Notes under the pieces: generated by a model
What the model was told of the DNA's origin: nothing
The model's database searches: none
Seen by the model: only the letters and a program-made list of their open reading frames with translations
Shown here: piece after piece, positions 1-4,636 of the stretch
Numbering within the stretch: position 1 is the first letter of the stretch
Layout of the letters: the number at the start of each line of letters is the position of its first letter
Translations under genes and position numbers: made by a program
NCBI GenBank assembly: GCA_015491135.1
Contig: WFWK01000023.1
Coordinates: 1 to 5,128 of the forward strand
From: Patescibacteria group bacterium
GTDB taxonomy: Bacteria; Patescibacteriota; Minisyncoccia; Phycocordibacterales; UBA2100
DNA: 5,128 nt
Direction: 5' to 3'

Positions 1-232
1 CATCAGTAAACGGTAAATCTATTCCATCATCTTCTTCTTCGTCATACAACTCCTCATTTTCATCCAAATCGTCAAAATCATTTCGCAACGTTGCAGCCAA
101 AAGAGGATCCTCTTGCAAAGATTCATCAACAACCTCGTCTTCAATCAAGTCATCATCTGCGGTTTCTATAGAAAAACCATCTACACAAATACACGGATCT
201 TCATGGCAAACTTCACATATTTTATCCTCCAT
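1..232 (-). CDS. Acidic protein with N-terminal Cys/His cluster, partial (C-terminus outside window)
   Basis: An ATG at 232-230 opens a frame that runs without a stop to the window edge, giving 77 residues. The start is supported by TAGGAG (minus strand, 250-245) 12 nt upstream and by a promoter-like pair at 259-286. Residues 6-16 read CEVCHEDPCIC, a tight cluster of four Cys and one His that could bind zinc or another metal. The rest is extremely acidic: runs of Asp and Glu dominate residues 24-73, with almost no Lys or Arg. I do not recognise the family. The acidity suggests a soluble cytoplasmic protein or a disordered tail that contacts a basic partner, but that is inference. No signal peptide is visible. 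It lies downstream of mutM on the same strand, about 400 nt away and with its own promoter, so co-transcription is not required. The gene is real with good likelihood; its function is unknown. Confidence 0.72.
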   Translation of the reverse strand, partial: MEDKICEVCHEDPCICVDGFSIETADDDLIEDEVVDESLQEDPLLAATLRNDFDDLDENEELYDEEEDDGIDLPFTD

Positions 233-258
233 ATTATTTTTTAACTCCTAATGCCGGC

Positions 259-286
259 ATAGTAACATATTAAAAATCACTCTCAA
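259..286 (-). promoter_or_regulatory. Probable promoter of the acidic Cys/His protein gene
   Basis: On the minus strand, TTGAGA (286-281) is followed after 16 nt by TACTAT (264-259). The predicted transcription start near 252 would leave a leader of about 20 nt carrying the TAGGAG ribosome binding site. This fits a housekeeping sigma site read by eye. Confidence 0.45.
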
Positions 287-340
287 GAAAGCTGTGGAAA
301 ACTAAAAATACTAACAAAACATGACTGTCTTATACAAAAG

Positions 341-365
341 CCCCGAATGAAATAAATCGTCCGGG
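341..365 (-). terminator. Weak candidate terminator upstream of the acidic protein gene
   Basis: On the minus strand CCC, a 3-nt bulge and CGA pair with TCG and GGG across a 10-nt loop. CTTTTGTAT follows. The stem is only six pairs and the T tract is short. It could end transcripts coming from mutM, but support is thin. Confidence 0.22.
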
Positions 366-581
366 ACTATATTTATACACTCATAGATGGAAATTTATTA
401 ATCAAGGAGGTTGTGATTCTGATGTGACACTCTTTGTTTTTCCAGATATTGCCATCTTTTCTATCCTTGCTCTGGTTTAGAGGAACAAAGTCCGTTTTGA
501 TTGTAGTTATCTGGCAGTAAATATCAAGTTTTGCGCACGCCACAAGCCTGTTTTCAAACAACACAAAGTATATTTTAGACA

Positions 582-610
582 ACCAACCCCTTTTATCAAA
601 AGAGCTTGGT
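582..610 (-). other. Stem-loop 28 nt downstream of the mutM stop codon
   Basis: On the minus strand ACCAAGCTCTTTT pairs with AAAAGGGGTTGGT across a GAT loop. It forms 12 of 13 possible pairs, one of them a G-U wobble, with one G-G mismatch. On the plus strand the wobble becomes a C-A mismatch, so the structure fits minus-strand RNA better, as expected for the mutM transcript. No U tract follows (TGTCTAAAAT), so it is more like a 3' stabilising or processing hairpin than a standard intrinsic terminator. Confidence 0.4.
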
Positions 611-637
611 AAACAAAGCGTTTGCTTGGGAACAGGT

Positions 638-1423
638 CTACAGTACTTGTTGCTCTTTGGGGCAGTAAAACATGCTTCTGCCGGAATTTTTCTCTCTTTT
701 AATATAAGCTCCACAACGACATTTTTCACCCTCTCGCCTAAAGACTTTCAAAAATTTTTGATAACCACCGGAGGCGCCTGAGGCGGTTTTATAATCTGAA
801 AAGGAGGTTCCTTTGTGCTCTATTGCATTTGTAATGGTCTTTTTTATCGCTTTTAGCAGTTTTTGCGCATGTTTTTTATCTATGTTTGAAGTTTCAGTTT
901 TCGGATGTATTCCGGAGATATATAAAACCTCATTGACATAAATATTTCCCAGTCCGGAAATTCTTTTTTGGTTAAGTAAAAAAGAGTAAATGCTGGTTTT
1001 GCTACGCTTTAGCAAATCTGTGAATTCTGCAAGTGTAAGTTTATCACTTAAAGCATCAATTCCTAAAGATAAGCGCAACTGCTTCAATTCCTTCTCCGAG
1101 ATAATTTTGCAAGTTGCCCATTTTCTTCGGTCTGAGAGTACAAGTGCTCCTTTGTCAAAAATAATTTTGAATCGCTTATATTTATCGGTGTATTTTTTAT
1201 CTTTGGAGAATATAAGCTGTCCTGTAACCCTTAAATGAAGAACAATATATTTTTTACCGGATAAGTGCAGAACCACATTTTTACCAACTCTTTCAACTTT
1301 ACGTATTTCAGCTCTTAAATGAGTTTTGCCTCCATCCGGATTTTCAATCGTCAAAATCCTGGCTTTGCGCAAAACGGCATCAAGTTCGCCTACTATTGTT
1401 GCAACCTCCGGTAACTCGGGCAT
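638..1423 (-). CDS. mutM: Formamidopyrimidine-DNA glycosylase (Fpg/MutM), 261 aa
   Basis: This is a base-excision repair enzyme that removes 8-oxoguanine and formamidopyrimidines and nicks the abasic site through its N-terminal proline. I place the start at 1423, not at the in-frame ATG at 1450, because the mature protein must begin with the catalytic Pro2-Glu3 of MPELPEV. Other family features are Lys48 in the N-terminal domain, HLRVTGQL (63-70), the helix-two-turn-helix ISGLGNIYVNEVLYISGIHP (155-174), and a C-terminal zinc-finger region from about 233. The length is typical (E. coli Fpg is 269 aa). The finger is unusual: the first pair is C235-x-C237 instead of C-x2-C, and the second is C254-P-K-E257, so the fourth cysteine is missing. 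Gly248-Arg249-Ser250 of the finger loop is kept. The gene runs divergently from the repeat-protein gene. A TATAAT at 1435-1430 sits so close that the mRNA is probably leaderless. Identity is very secure; zinc binding is uncertain. Confidence 0.97.
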   Translation of the reverse strand: MPELPEVATIVGELDAVLRKARILTIENPDGGKTHLRAEIRKVERVGKNVVLHLSGKKYIVLHLRVTGQLIFSKDKKYTDKYKRFKIIFDKGALVLSDRRKWATCKIISEKELKQLRLSLGIDALSDKLTLAEFTDLLKRSKTSIYSFLLNQKRISGLGNIYVNEVLYISGIHPKTETSNIDKKHAQKLLKAIKKTITNAIEHKGTSFSDYKTASGASGGYQKFLKVFRREGEKCRCGAYIKREKNSGRSMFYCPKEQQVL

Positions 1424-1429
1424 AAAAAC

Positions 1430-1435
1430 ATTATA
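1430..1435 (-). promoter_or_regulatory. mutM -10 box (leaderless transcript predicted)
   Basis: A perfect TATAAT lies on the minus strand and ends 6 nt before the mutM ATG at 1423. With the usual 6-7 nt from the -10 box to the transcription start, transcription would begin at or next to the A of the ATG. No Shine-Dalgarno site is present. The -35 region 17 nt upstream (around CTGCAT) is poor; a TTGTCA at 1450-1445 is too close to serve. Confidence 0.5.
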
Positions 1436-1468
1436 TAGCACTTTTGACAAACATGCAGTTGATCTTGA

Positions 1469-1489
1469 ATTTCATTGGTGAAATGAAAT
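1469..1489. promoter_or_regulatory. Perfect 8-bp inverted repeat in the divergent mutM/repeat-protein promoter region
   Basis: ATTTCATT (1469-1476) and AATGAAAT (1482-1489) are exact reverse complements around GGTGA. The repeat overlaps the TTGGTG -35-like box at 1475-1480 and lies about 35 nt upstream of the mutM -10 box. Its position and symmetry suit a dimeric repressor or activator site, but no regulator is identified. Confidence 0.4.
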
Positions 1490-1504
1490 ATTTTCATATA
1501 TAAT
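1475..1504 (+). promoter_or_regulatory. Upstream candidate promoter of the Asp/Tyr repeat protein gene
   Basis: TTGGTG (1475-1480) and TATAAT (1499-1504) are 18 nt apart. A second TATAAT follows at 1508-1513 without a good -35. A start near 1511 would give a leader of about 58 nt, which includes the GCAAAT/ATTTGC hairpin and T-rich tract at 1522-1550. It competes with the downstream candidate at 1527-1555; both may be used. Confidence 0.4.
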
Positions 1505-1526
1505 GCGTATAATGTTTAGAGGCAAA

Positions 1527-1555
1527 TTGGATTTGCTTTTATTTTCTTTTATAAG
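1527..1555 (+). promoter_or_regulatory. Downstream candidate promoter of the repeat protein gene, resembling the DUF2202 promoter
   Basis: TTGGAT (1527-1532) is followed after 17 nt by TATAAG (1550-1555). The -35 is preceded by AAA and overlaps the inverted repeat GCAAAT-TGG-ATTTGC (1522-1536). The DUF2202 gene has the same layout: AAATTGG, then TTTGC, then TATAAT, with 23 nt from TTGG to TATAA in both. A start near 1562 would leave a very short leader of about 7 nt before the ATG at 1569. Confidence 0.45.
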
Positions 1556-1568
1556 TTAAACAATTGAT

Positions 1569-2063
1569 ATGAAAAAGAAAAACGATTACAAACTATCAGC
1601 TTTTATTTTGATGATGATATTTGGTGTGGTTTTTGCCACACCCGCTTTTGGTATGGCTTCCTATTATGAATATGATGATGACGACTATTATGAATACAAA
1701 TATGAGAAGTATGATGATGATCGTTATGAATATAGATACAAAAAGTACGATGATGATGACCGATACGAACATAAAAGAGATGACGACGACCGCTATGAAG
1801 ACCAATACAAGAGATATGACGACGATGATAAATATGAATACAAATACAAAAAATATAATGACGACCATTATAAATATGGAGACGATGACCGGTACGAGTA
1901 CGAGCATAAATACAAATATCAAAATGATGTAAATAAAGACCAAAACTCAACAACCTCAAAAGCGCAGATGAATTCGTCATTGAAATATTACGAAAAATTA
2001 AAAGAAGAAATTAGAAGACTAAATGAGTTGATAGCGAAACTGTTAAGCATGCTCTCTATTTAA
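1569..2063 (+). CDS. Secreted Asp/Tyr/Lys-rich tandem-repeat protein, 164 aa
   Basis: I do not recognise a named family. Residues 1-29 form a signal peptide: a basic MKKK start, hydrophobic core 11-23, and probable cleavage after AFG (26-28). Residues 35-116 consist of about seven imperfect units of 9-13 residues built as Y-D(3-4)-R/K-Y-E-Y-K-Y-K-K. Clusters of Asp alternate with aromatic and basic residues, and there is no Cys or Trp. After a polar Asn/Ser/Thr linker (117-137), residues 138-164 form a probable amphipathic or coiled-coil helix (LKYYEKLKEEIRRLNELI and on) ending in hydrophobic LLSMLSI. The Asp clusters could bind Ca2+ or other metals, or cell-surface polymers; this is inference. 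The helix could anchor or oligomerise the protein. There is no clear Shine-Dalgarno site. The gene is the first of the plus-strand set, 61 nt before the sigma-factor gene with a terminator between. Its coding status is supported by the signal peptide and by repeats that keep the frame with varied codons. Confidence 0.85.
   Translation: MKKKNDYKLSAFILMMIFGVVFATPAFGMASYYEYDDDDYYEYKYEKYDDDRYEYRYKKYDDDDRYEHKRDDDDRYEDQYKRYDDDDKYEYKYKKYNDDHYKYGDDDRYEYEHKYKYQNDVNKDQNSTTSKAQMNSSLKYYEKLKEEIRRLNELIAKLLSMLSI
1671..1916 (+). repeat. Degenerate in-frame tandem repeats of 27-39 bp
   Basis: About seven units correspond to protein residues 35-47, 48-59, 60-70, 71-82, 83-95, 96-104 and 105-116. Each starts with a run of GAT/GAC codons and continues with Tyr, Glu and Lys codons. 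Synonymous GAT/GAC, TAT/TAC and AAA/AAG changes between units show that the protein pattern is kept while the DNA drifts. Long antisense frames over this stretch are by-products of the repeat. Confidence 0.85.
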
Positions 2064-2088
2064 ACATATCCCCTTTGGGGATGTTTTT
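2063..2088 (+). terminator. Intrinsic terminator after the repeat-protein gene
   Basis: AACAT plus CCCC pairs with GGGG plus ATGTT. That is nine pairs with an AT bulge on the left arm and a TTT loop. A T run (2084-2088) follows. It overlaps the last base of the stop codon. No good promoter is visible between it and the sigma-factor gene, so read-through may supply that gene. Confidence 0.7.
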
Positions 2089-2124
2089 AATGCTTTTTCA
2101 GCCTGTATTGGTGGAATGTAGATT

Positions 2125-2703
2125 ATGCAAGAGTATTTAAACAAAAGCGACGAAGAGCTGGCGGAACTTTTAAAAACAGATGACAATATTTTATCAGTAC
2201 TTATAGATAGATACCAAGGGAAGCTTGATAGGTATATACTTAGAATATCTTCTTTCCCAAAAGAAGATAGAGAGGATATTTTACAGGAGGTGTTTTTGTC
2301 TGTTTATGAAAATATAAACTCTTTTGATAACTCTCTAAAATTCTCTTCTTGGATATACAGAATAGCGCATAATAAAGTAATTTCTTTGTGGAGAAAAAAC
2401 AGAAATACAAATAGCAATATCTCTCTTGAAGATAATTTTATTTTAATTGAACAATCTTTAAAAGAAGAAAATATACTCAAGCAACTTGAGAAGGAAGAAA
2501 ATGCAGAAATTGTAAACAAAGCGCTTGAATCTTTACCTGTAAAATATAAAGAGCCACTGGTGCTTTACTTTATTGAAAACAAAAGCTATGAAGAAATTTC
2601 TGACATTCTGCAGATGCCTGTCTCAAGCGTAGGCACAAGAATAAGAAGAGCCAAAGAAAAAATGAAACAACAAATAGAAGATTTAATAAAAGCTTATGAG
2701 TAA
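2125..2703 (+). CDS. ECF-type RNA polymerase sigma-70 family factor, 192 aa
   Basis: This is an alternative sigma factor that directs RNA polymerase to a specific promoter set. Residues 23-92 match sigma region 2: DILQEVFLSVYENINSF (51-67) for core binding, then FSSWIYRIAHNKVISLWRK (73-91), the -10 recognition part. A charged Glu/Lys-rich linker (about 93-127) follows. Region 4 (about 128-182) has ALESLPVKYKEPLVLYFIE and the helix-turn-helix SYEEISDILQMPVSSVGTRI, which reads the -35. Regions 1 and 3 are absent, as in group 4 (ECF) factors, and the length is typical. The start at 2125 is supported by GGTGGA (2110-2115), 9 nt upstream. Its stop overlaps the next gene by 8 nt (ATGAGTAA), indicating translational coupling to the membrane protein, the usual sigma/anti-sigma arrangement. 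Its target promoters are not known; the flanking secreted-protein genes are candidates. Confidence 0.95.
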   Translation: MQEYLNKSDEELAELLKTDDNILSVLIDRYQGKLDRYILRISSFPKEDREDILQEVFLSVYENINSFDNSLKFSSWIYRIAHNKVISLWRKNRNTNSNISLEDNFILIEQSLKEENILKQLEKEENAEIVNKALESLPVKYKEPLVLYFIENKSYEEISDILQMPVSSVGTRIRRAKEKMKQQIEDLIKAYE

Positions 2704-3304
2704 TTTAAAAAATAAAGTTTTAGAAAAAATAAAAAAAGGTGAAGTTAAAAGAAAACCGGTACTCTACTTTATCGGCAAAAATTACTTTTTCTGGACTATG
2801 TTTTTTGTATCTATATTTGTGGGCTCGGCTTCTTTTGCGGTATTTATAAGATACTTTTTAATTGAGTCAGGGCCATGGTATGAGATTTTTGAAAAATATG
2901 GAGTAAAGTATCCAATGGAGTTTTTGCCATTTTTGTGGCTTTTTGTTCTTATCTTGTTTGTGCTTTCTGCTTGGTTGAACTTCAAACACACCAAAGGTGC
3001 ATATAAGAAACATAATTACTTGATCGTTGTTACGTCTATTGCAGTGTCTATATTTTTAGGAGTCGTTATGTTTTTAAACGGCTTTGGAAGAGTTGCTGAC
3101 AGCACATTACAAAAGTATGTTCCAATATATCGTCAGTACAAGGAGCAAAAAATACAAGAAAAAATAGAGATTTTGAAATCCTTAGGAATAGATCCGGATG
3201 AGTTTATAAAGCACAGAAAATTTAAAAGATGCACAGATGTAAAATGCAGGTGGGAAAAAATAAAAAATGAAATATTTTTTAAAGATTCGCGTAGTAATAA
3301 GTAG
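2696..3304 (+). CDS. Three-helix membrane protein, probable anti-sigma factor, 202 aa
   Basis: Assigned mainly by context: the gene overlaps the end of the ECF sigma gene by 8 nt and has no separate ribosome binding site beyond the sigma coding sequence. The protein has a short basic N-terminus (1-30, including KVLEKIKKGEVKRKP), three hydrophobic segments (about 31-56, 76-95 and 108-127), and a charged C-terminal domain of about 75 residues. With the N-terminus inside, the C-terminal domain would face outside. That domain contains a helical stretch (143-164), then GIDPDEF and C179-x4-C184, a possible disulfide or metal site. I see no zinc-binding anti-sigma motif (HxxxCxxC) and no recognised family domain. 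The basic N-terminus is short for a classical sigma-binding domain, so the membrane-tethering role is inference. Alternatives are a partner sensor or an unrelated membrane protein. It ends at a stem-loop that leads into the DUF2202 promoter. Confidence 0.8.
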   Translation: MSNLKNKVLEKIKKGEVKRKPVLYFIGKNYFFWTMFFVSIFVGSASFAVFIRYFLIESGPWYEIFEKYGVKYPMEFLPFLWLFVLILFVLSAWLNFKHTKGAYKKHNYLIVVTSIAVSIFLGVVMFLNGFGRVADSTLQKYVPIYRQYKEQKIQEKIEILKSLGIDPDEFIKHRKFKRCTDVKCRWEKIKNEIFFKDSRSNK

Positions 3305-3330
3305 CAAACCCAAATTTAAAATTGGTTTGC
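3304..3330 (+). repeat. Inverted repeat overlapping the DUF2202 promoter
   Basis: GCAAACC (3304-3310) and GGTTTGC (3324-3330) are exact reverse complements with 13 nt between. The right arm includes part of the -35 box. It is followed by seven A on the plus strand, not T, so it is not a standard terminator for the upstream gene. An operator or a shared 3'-end/operator element fits better. The GCAAA/TTTGC arms resemble those at 1522-1536. Confidence 0.45.
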
Positions 3331-3350
3331 AAAAAAATGTAATTTATAAT
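3322..3350 (+). promoter_or_regulatory. Promoter of the secreted DUF2202 protein gene
   Basis: TTGGTT (3322-3327) and a perfect TATAAT (3345-3350) are 17 nt apart. The predicted start near 3357 leaves a leader of about 12 nt, with only a weak AAAGG ribosome binding site (3361-3365). The spacing and flanking bases match the candidate promoter at 1527-1555. Confidence 0.6.
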
Positions 3351-3368
3351 TAAAAAATAAAAAGGCTT

Positions 3369-4388
3369 ATGAAAATACAAAATACAAAAAACAAAAAAAT
3401 AATACTTGCGTTAATGTCTGCGGCATTTATATTTGGCGCAACGGGATCAGCGCTTGCTTTTAGTTCGGACACTTTAGCTTACGGACATGGAGGATATGGC
3501 CAAGGTTGTCGTGGTGATGCAACTTGTCGCGCTGAAAGGCAAGCAAACCAAAACATGGAAAAATACAACCTTCCAAACCGGGAACGCGGTATGCAAAAAC
3601 AAAGAACAGAGCAAAATACCGGTCAAAAATACGGTCAAATGAGAGGACAAATGGGAGGTGGTCAGCATGGAAATGAAGAGGCTAGGACAACAGAGATAAA
3701 TAAAATAAAAAACTCGCCCCTTCTCCCAATCAGTGAAGAAGATAAAGACACATTAATTTATATGAGAGAAGAAGAGAAATTGGCAAGAGATGTGTATCTT
3801 ATCTTATATGAAAAATGGGGTGCAAACATATTCAACAACATATCAAAATCAGAACAAAGACATATGGATATGGTGAAGGTTCTTTTGGACAAATATAACC
3901 TCACCGATCCGATAACAAATGATTCAATCGGTGTATTTACAGACGAAAACTTACAAAAACTTTACAATGACCTGGTAGCACAAGGAAGTGACTCTCTTGT
4001 AGATGCACTTAGAGTCGGGGCAACAATAGAAGATGTAGATATTTATGATCTTGAAAATGCAATGTCTGAAACTGAAAATGCAGATATAATTGAGGTGTAT
4101 ACAAAATTAAGAAATGGATCTGAAAATCATATGAGAGCATTCCATAGAGAACTGCAAGCAAATGGAGTTGGTTACGAGGCTCAATATATATCAAGTGACA
4201 GATTAGAAGAAATACTTGCCGGAGAAAATAAAAACAAAATGGCACATGACAACAAATTAAATATGACAAACCGTACAAATACACAAAATGGCTTTGCTAA
4301 TTGGTTTGGAGGTATGCAAATGCAAGAGCAGCAGAGTTCAAGTATCTTTTCGCGCCTGTTCGGTTGGTTAAAATTCTGGACTTGGTAA
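3369..4388 (+). CDS. Secreted ferritin-like DUF2202 domain protein, 339 aa
   Basis: Residues 1-30 are a signal peptide with the clear cleavage motif SALA-F. Residues 31-105 form a low-complexity Gly/Gln/Arg/Met linker with C47 and C53, a possible disulfide. Residues 117-285 match DUF2202, a ferritin-like four-helix-bundle family (PF09968 from memory). The match shows as YMREEEKLARDVY (131-143), SEQRHMDMV (161-169) with E162-x2-H165, VDALRVGATIEDVDI (211-225) with E221, and ENHMRAFHREL (252-262). These acidic and His residues are likely di-iron ligands. A polar linker (286-308) follows, then a tail ending SSSIFSRLFGWLKFWTW, aromatic and amphipathic, which may attach the protein to a membrane or partner. 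The biochemical role of DUF2202 is not established; metal binding or oxidation outside the cytoplasm is inferred from the fold. The gene has its own promoter, 64 nt after the putative anti-sigma gene, and a strong terminator. Domain assignment is secure. Confidence 0.93.
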   Translation: MKIQNTKNKKIILALMSAAFIFGATGSALAFSSDTLAYGHGGYGQGCRGDATCRAERQANQNMEKYNLPNRERGMQKQRTEQNTGQKYGQMRGQMGGGQHGNEEARTTEINKIKNSPLLPISEEDKDTLIYMREEEKLARDVYLILYEKWGANIFNNISKSEQRHMDMVKVLLDKYNLTDPITNDSIGVFTDENLQKLYNDLVAQGSDSLVDALRVGATIEDVDIYDLENAMSETENADIIEVYTKLRNGSENHMRAFHRELQANGVGYEAQYISSDRLEEILAGENKNKMAHDNKLNMTNRTNTQNGFANWFGGMQMQEQQSSSIFSRLFGWLKFWTW

Positions 4389-4403
4389 GTAAGGTGAACG
4401 TCT

Positions 4404-4440
4404 CAACCCCCGTTGCCTTGGTAACGGGGGTTGATTTGTT
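4404..4440 (+). terminator. Strong intrinsic terminator after the DUF2202 gene
   Basis: CAACCCCCGTT (4404-4414) pairs perfectly with AACGGGGGTTG (4423-4433) across an 8-nt loop. The sequence then turns AT-rich (ATTTGTT and onward). It lies 15 nt after the stop codon and closes the plus-strand gene set. The hairpin could also act on minus-strand transcripts arriving from beyond the window. Confidence 0.88.
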
Positions 4441-4472
4441 ATTTATTATTTAATTTCTTATTTTTTATTGGA

Positions 4473-4517
4473 CTGTCCGGAAATACCCCGATGCTTTGCA
4501 TTGAAATGAACGGACAG
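4473..4517. repeat. Inverted repeat CTGTCCG/CGGACAG
   Basis: The 7-bp arms at 4473-4479 and 4511-4517 are exact reverse complements. Between them lies a small ATGC-TTT-GCAT hairpin (4491-4501), so the segment can fold as a two-level stem. Confidence 0.5.
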
Positions 4518-4527
4518 ATTTGAAAGA

Positions 4528-4543
4528 GCGCCCGGTGGGGCGT
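4528..4543. repeat. Short GC-rich hairpin
   Basis: GCGCCC (4528-4533) pairs with GGGCGT (4538-4543) across a GGTG tetraloop. There are six pairs, one of them G-U when read on the plus strand. Confidence 0.45.
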
Positions 4544-4553
4544 ACCTATCCAA

Positions 4554-4591
4554 TATACCTTCTCCCGGTCCGCAGCAAGCTACGGGGTATA
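4554..4591. repeat. Nested palindromic element with core CCGCAGCAAGCTACGG
   Basis: TATACC (4554-4559) pairs with GGTATA (4586-4591). Inside lies CCGCAGCAAGCTACGG (4570-4585), itself near-palindromic around AGCAAGCT. From memory, similar CCGCAGCAAGCTGCGG cores flanked by ATACC/GGTAT occur as dispersed intergenic repeats in diverse, often uncultured, bacteria. A single copy is seen here. Confidence 0.45.
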
Positions 4592-4620
4592 GTTTATTTT
4601 TCATTTCTAATTTATTTTGT

Positions 4621-4636
4621 GCCGGGCCTGCCCGGC
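4621..4636. repeat. GCCGGG/CCCGGC hairpin
   Basis: GCCGGG (4621-4626) and CCCGGC (4631-4636) are exact reverse complements around CCTG. The right arm can alternatively pair with the distant GCCGGG at 4765-4770. Confidence 0.5.

Larger units (their letters stand above)
287..637. other. Gap without a supported gene; contains one doubtful minus-strand ORF
   Basis: A minus-strand frame is open from 729 to 373 (118 codons), but its first 92 nt lie inside the mutM coding sequence in another frame. Past the mutM stop there are only GTG or TTG starts, such as TTG at 564-562 behind AAGGGG. The part after mutM would encode about 89 residues rich in Cys and Lys, and I recognise no domain in it. The ATG at 729 has a purine-rich stretch upstream, but that stretch is itself mutM codons for Arg-Glu-Gly-Glu. 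I treat this as a chance or decayed frame. The gap also holds a stem-loop at 582-610 and a weak hairpin at 341-365. Confidence 0.4.

Noticed and set aside
990..1238. Plus-strand 82-codon frame inside mutM
   Set aside because: Antisense to a certain gene, no ribosome binding site or domain.
1424..1450. Upstream ATG extending MutM by nine residues
   Set aside because: The conserved N-terminal Pro-Glu catalytic pair must follow the initiator Met directly; the extension would also overlap the TATAAT box.
1596..1980. Two long minus-strand frames and one plus-strand frame over the repeat-protein gene
   Set aside because: They translate the GAT/TAT repeats into poly-Ile/Val/Phe, His/Ile or Met/Thr/Asn strings; by-products of the low-complexity coding repeats.
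3304..3337. Intrinsic terminator for the membrane-protein gene
   Set aside because: The hairpin is followed by A residues on the plus strand and its right arm carries the next gene's -35 box; kept only as an inverted repeat.
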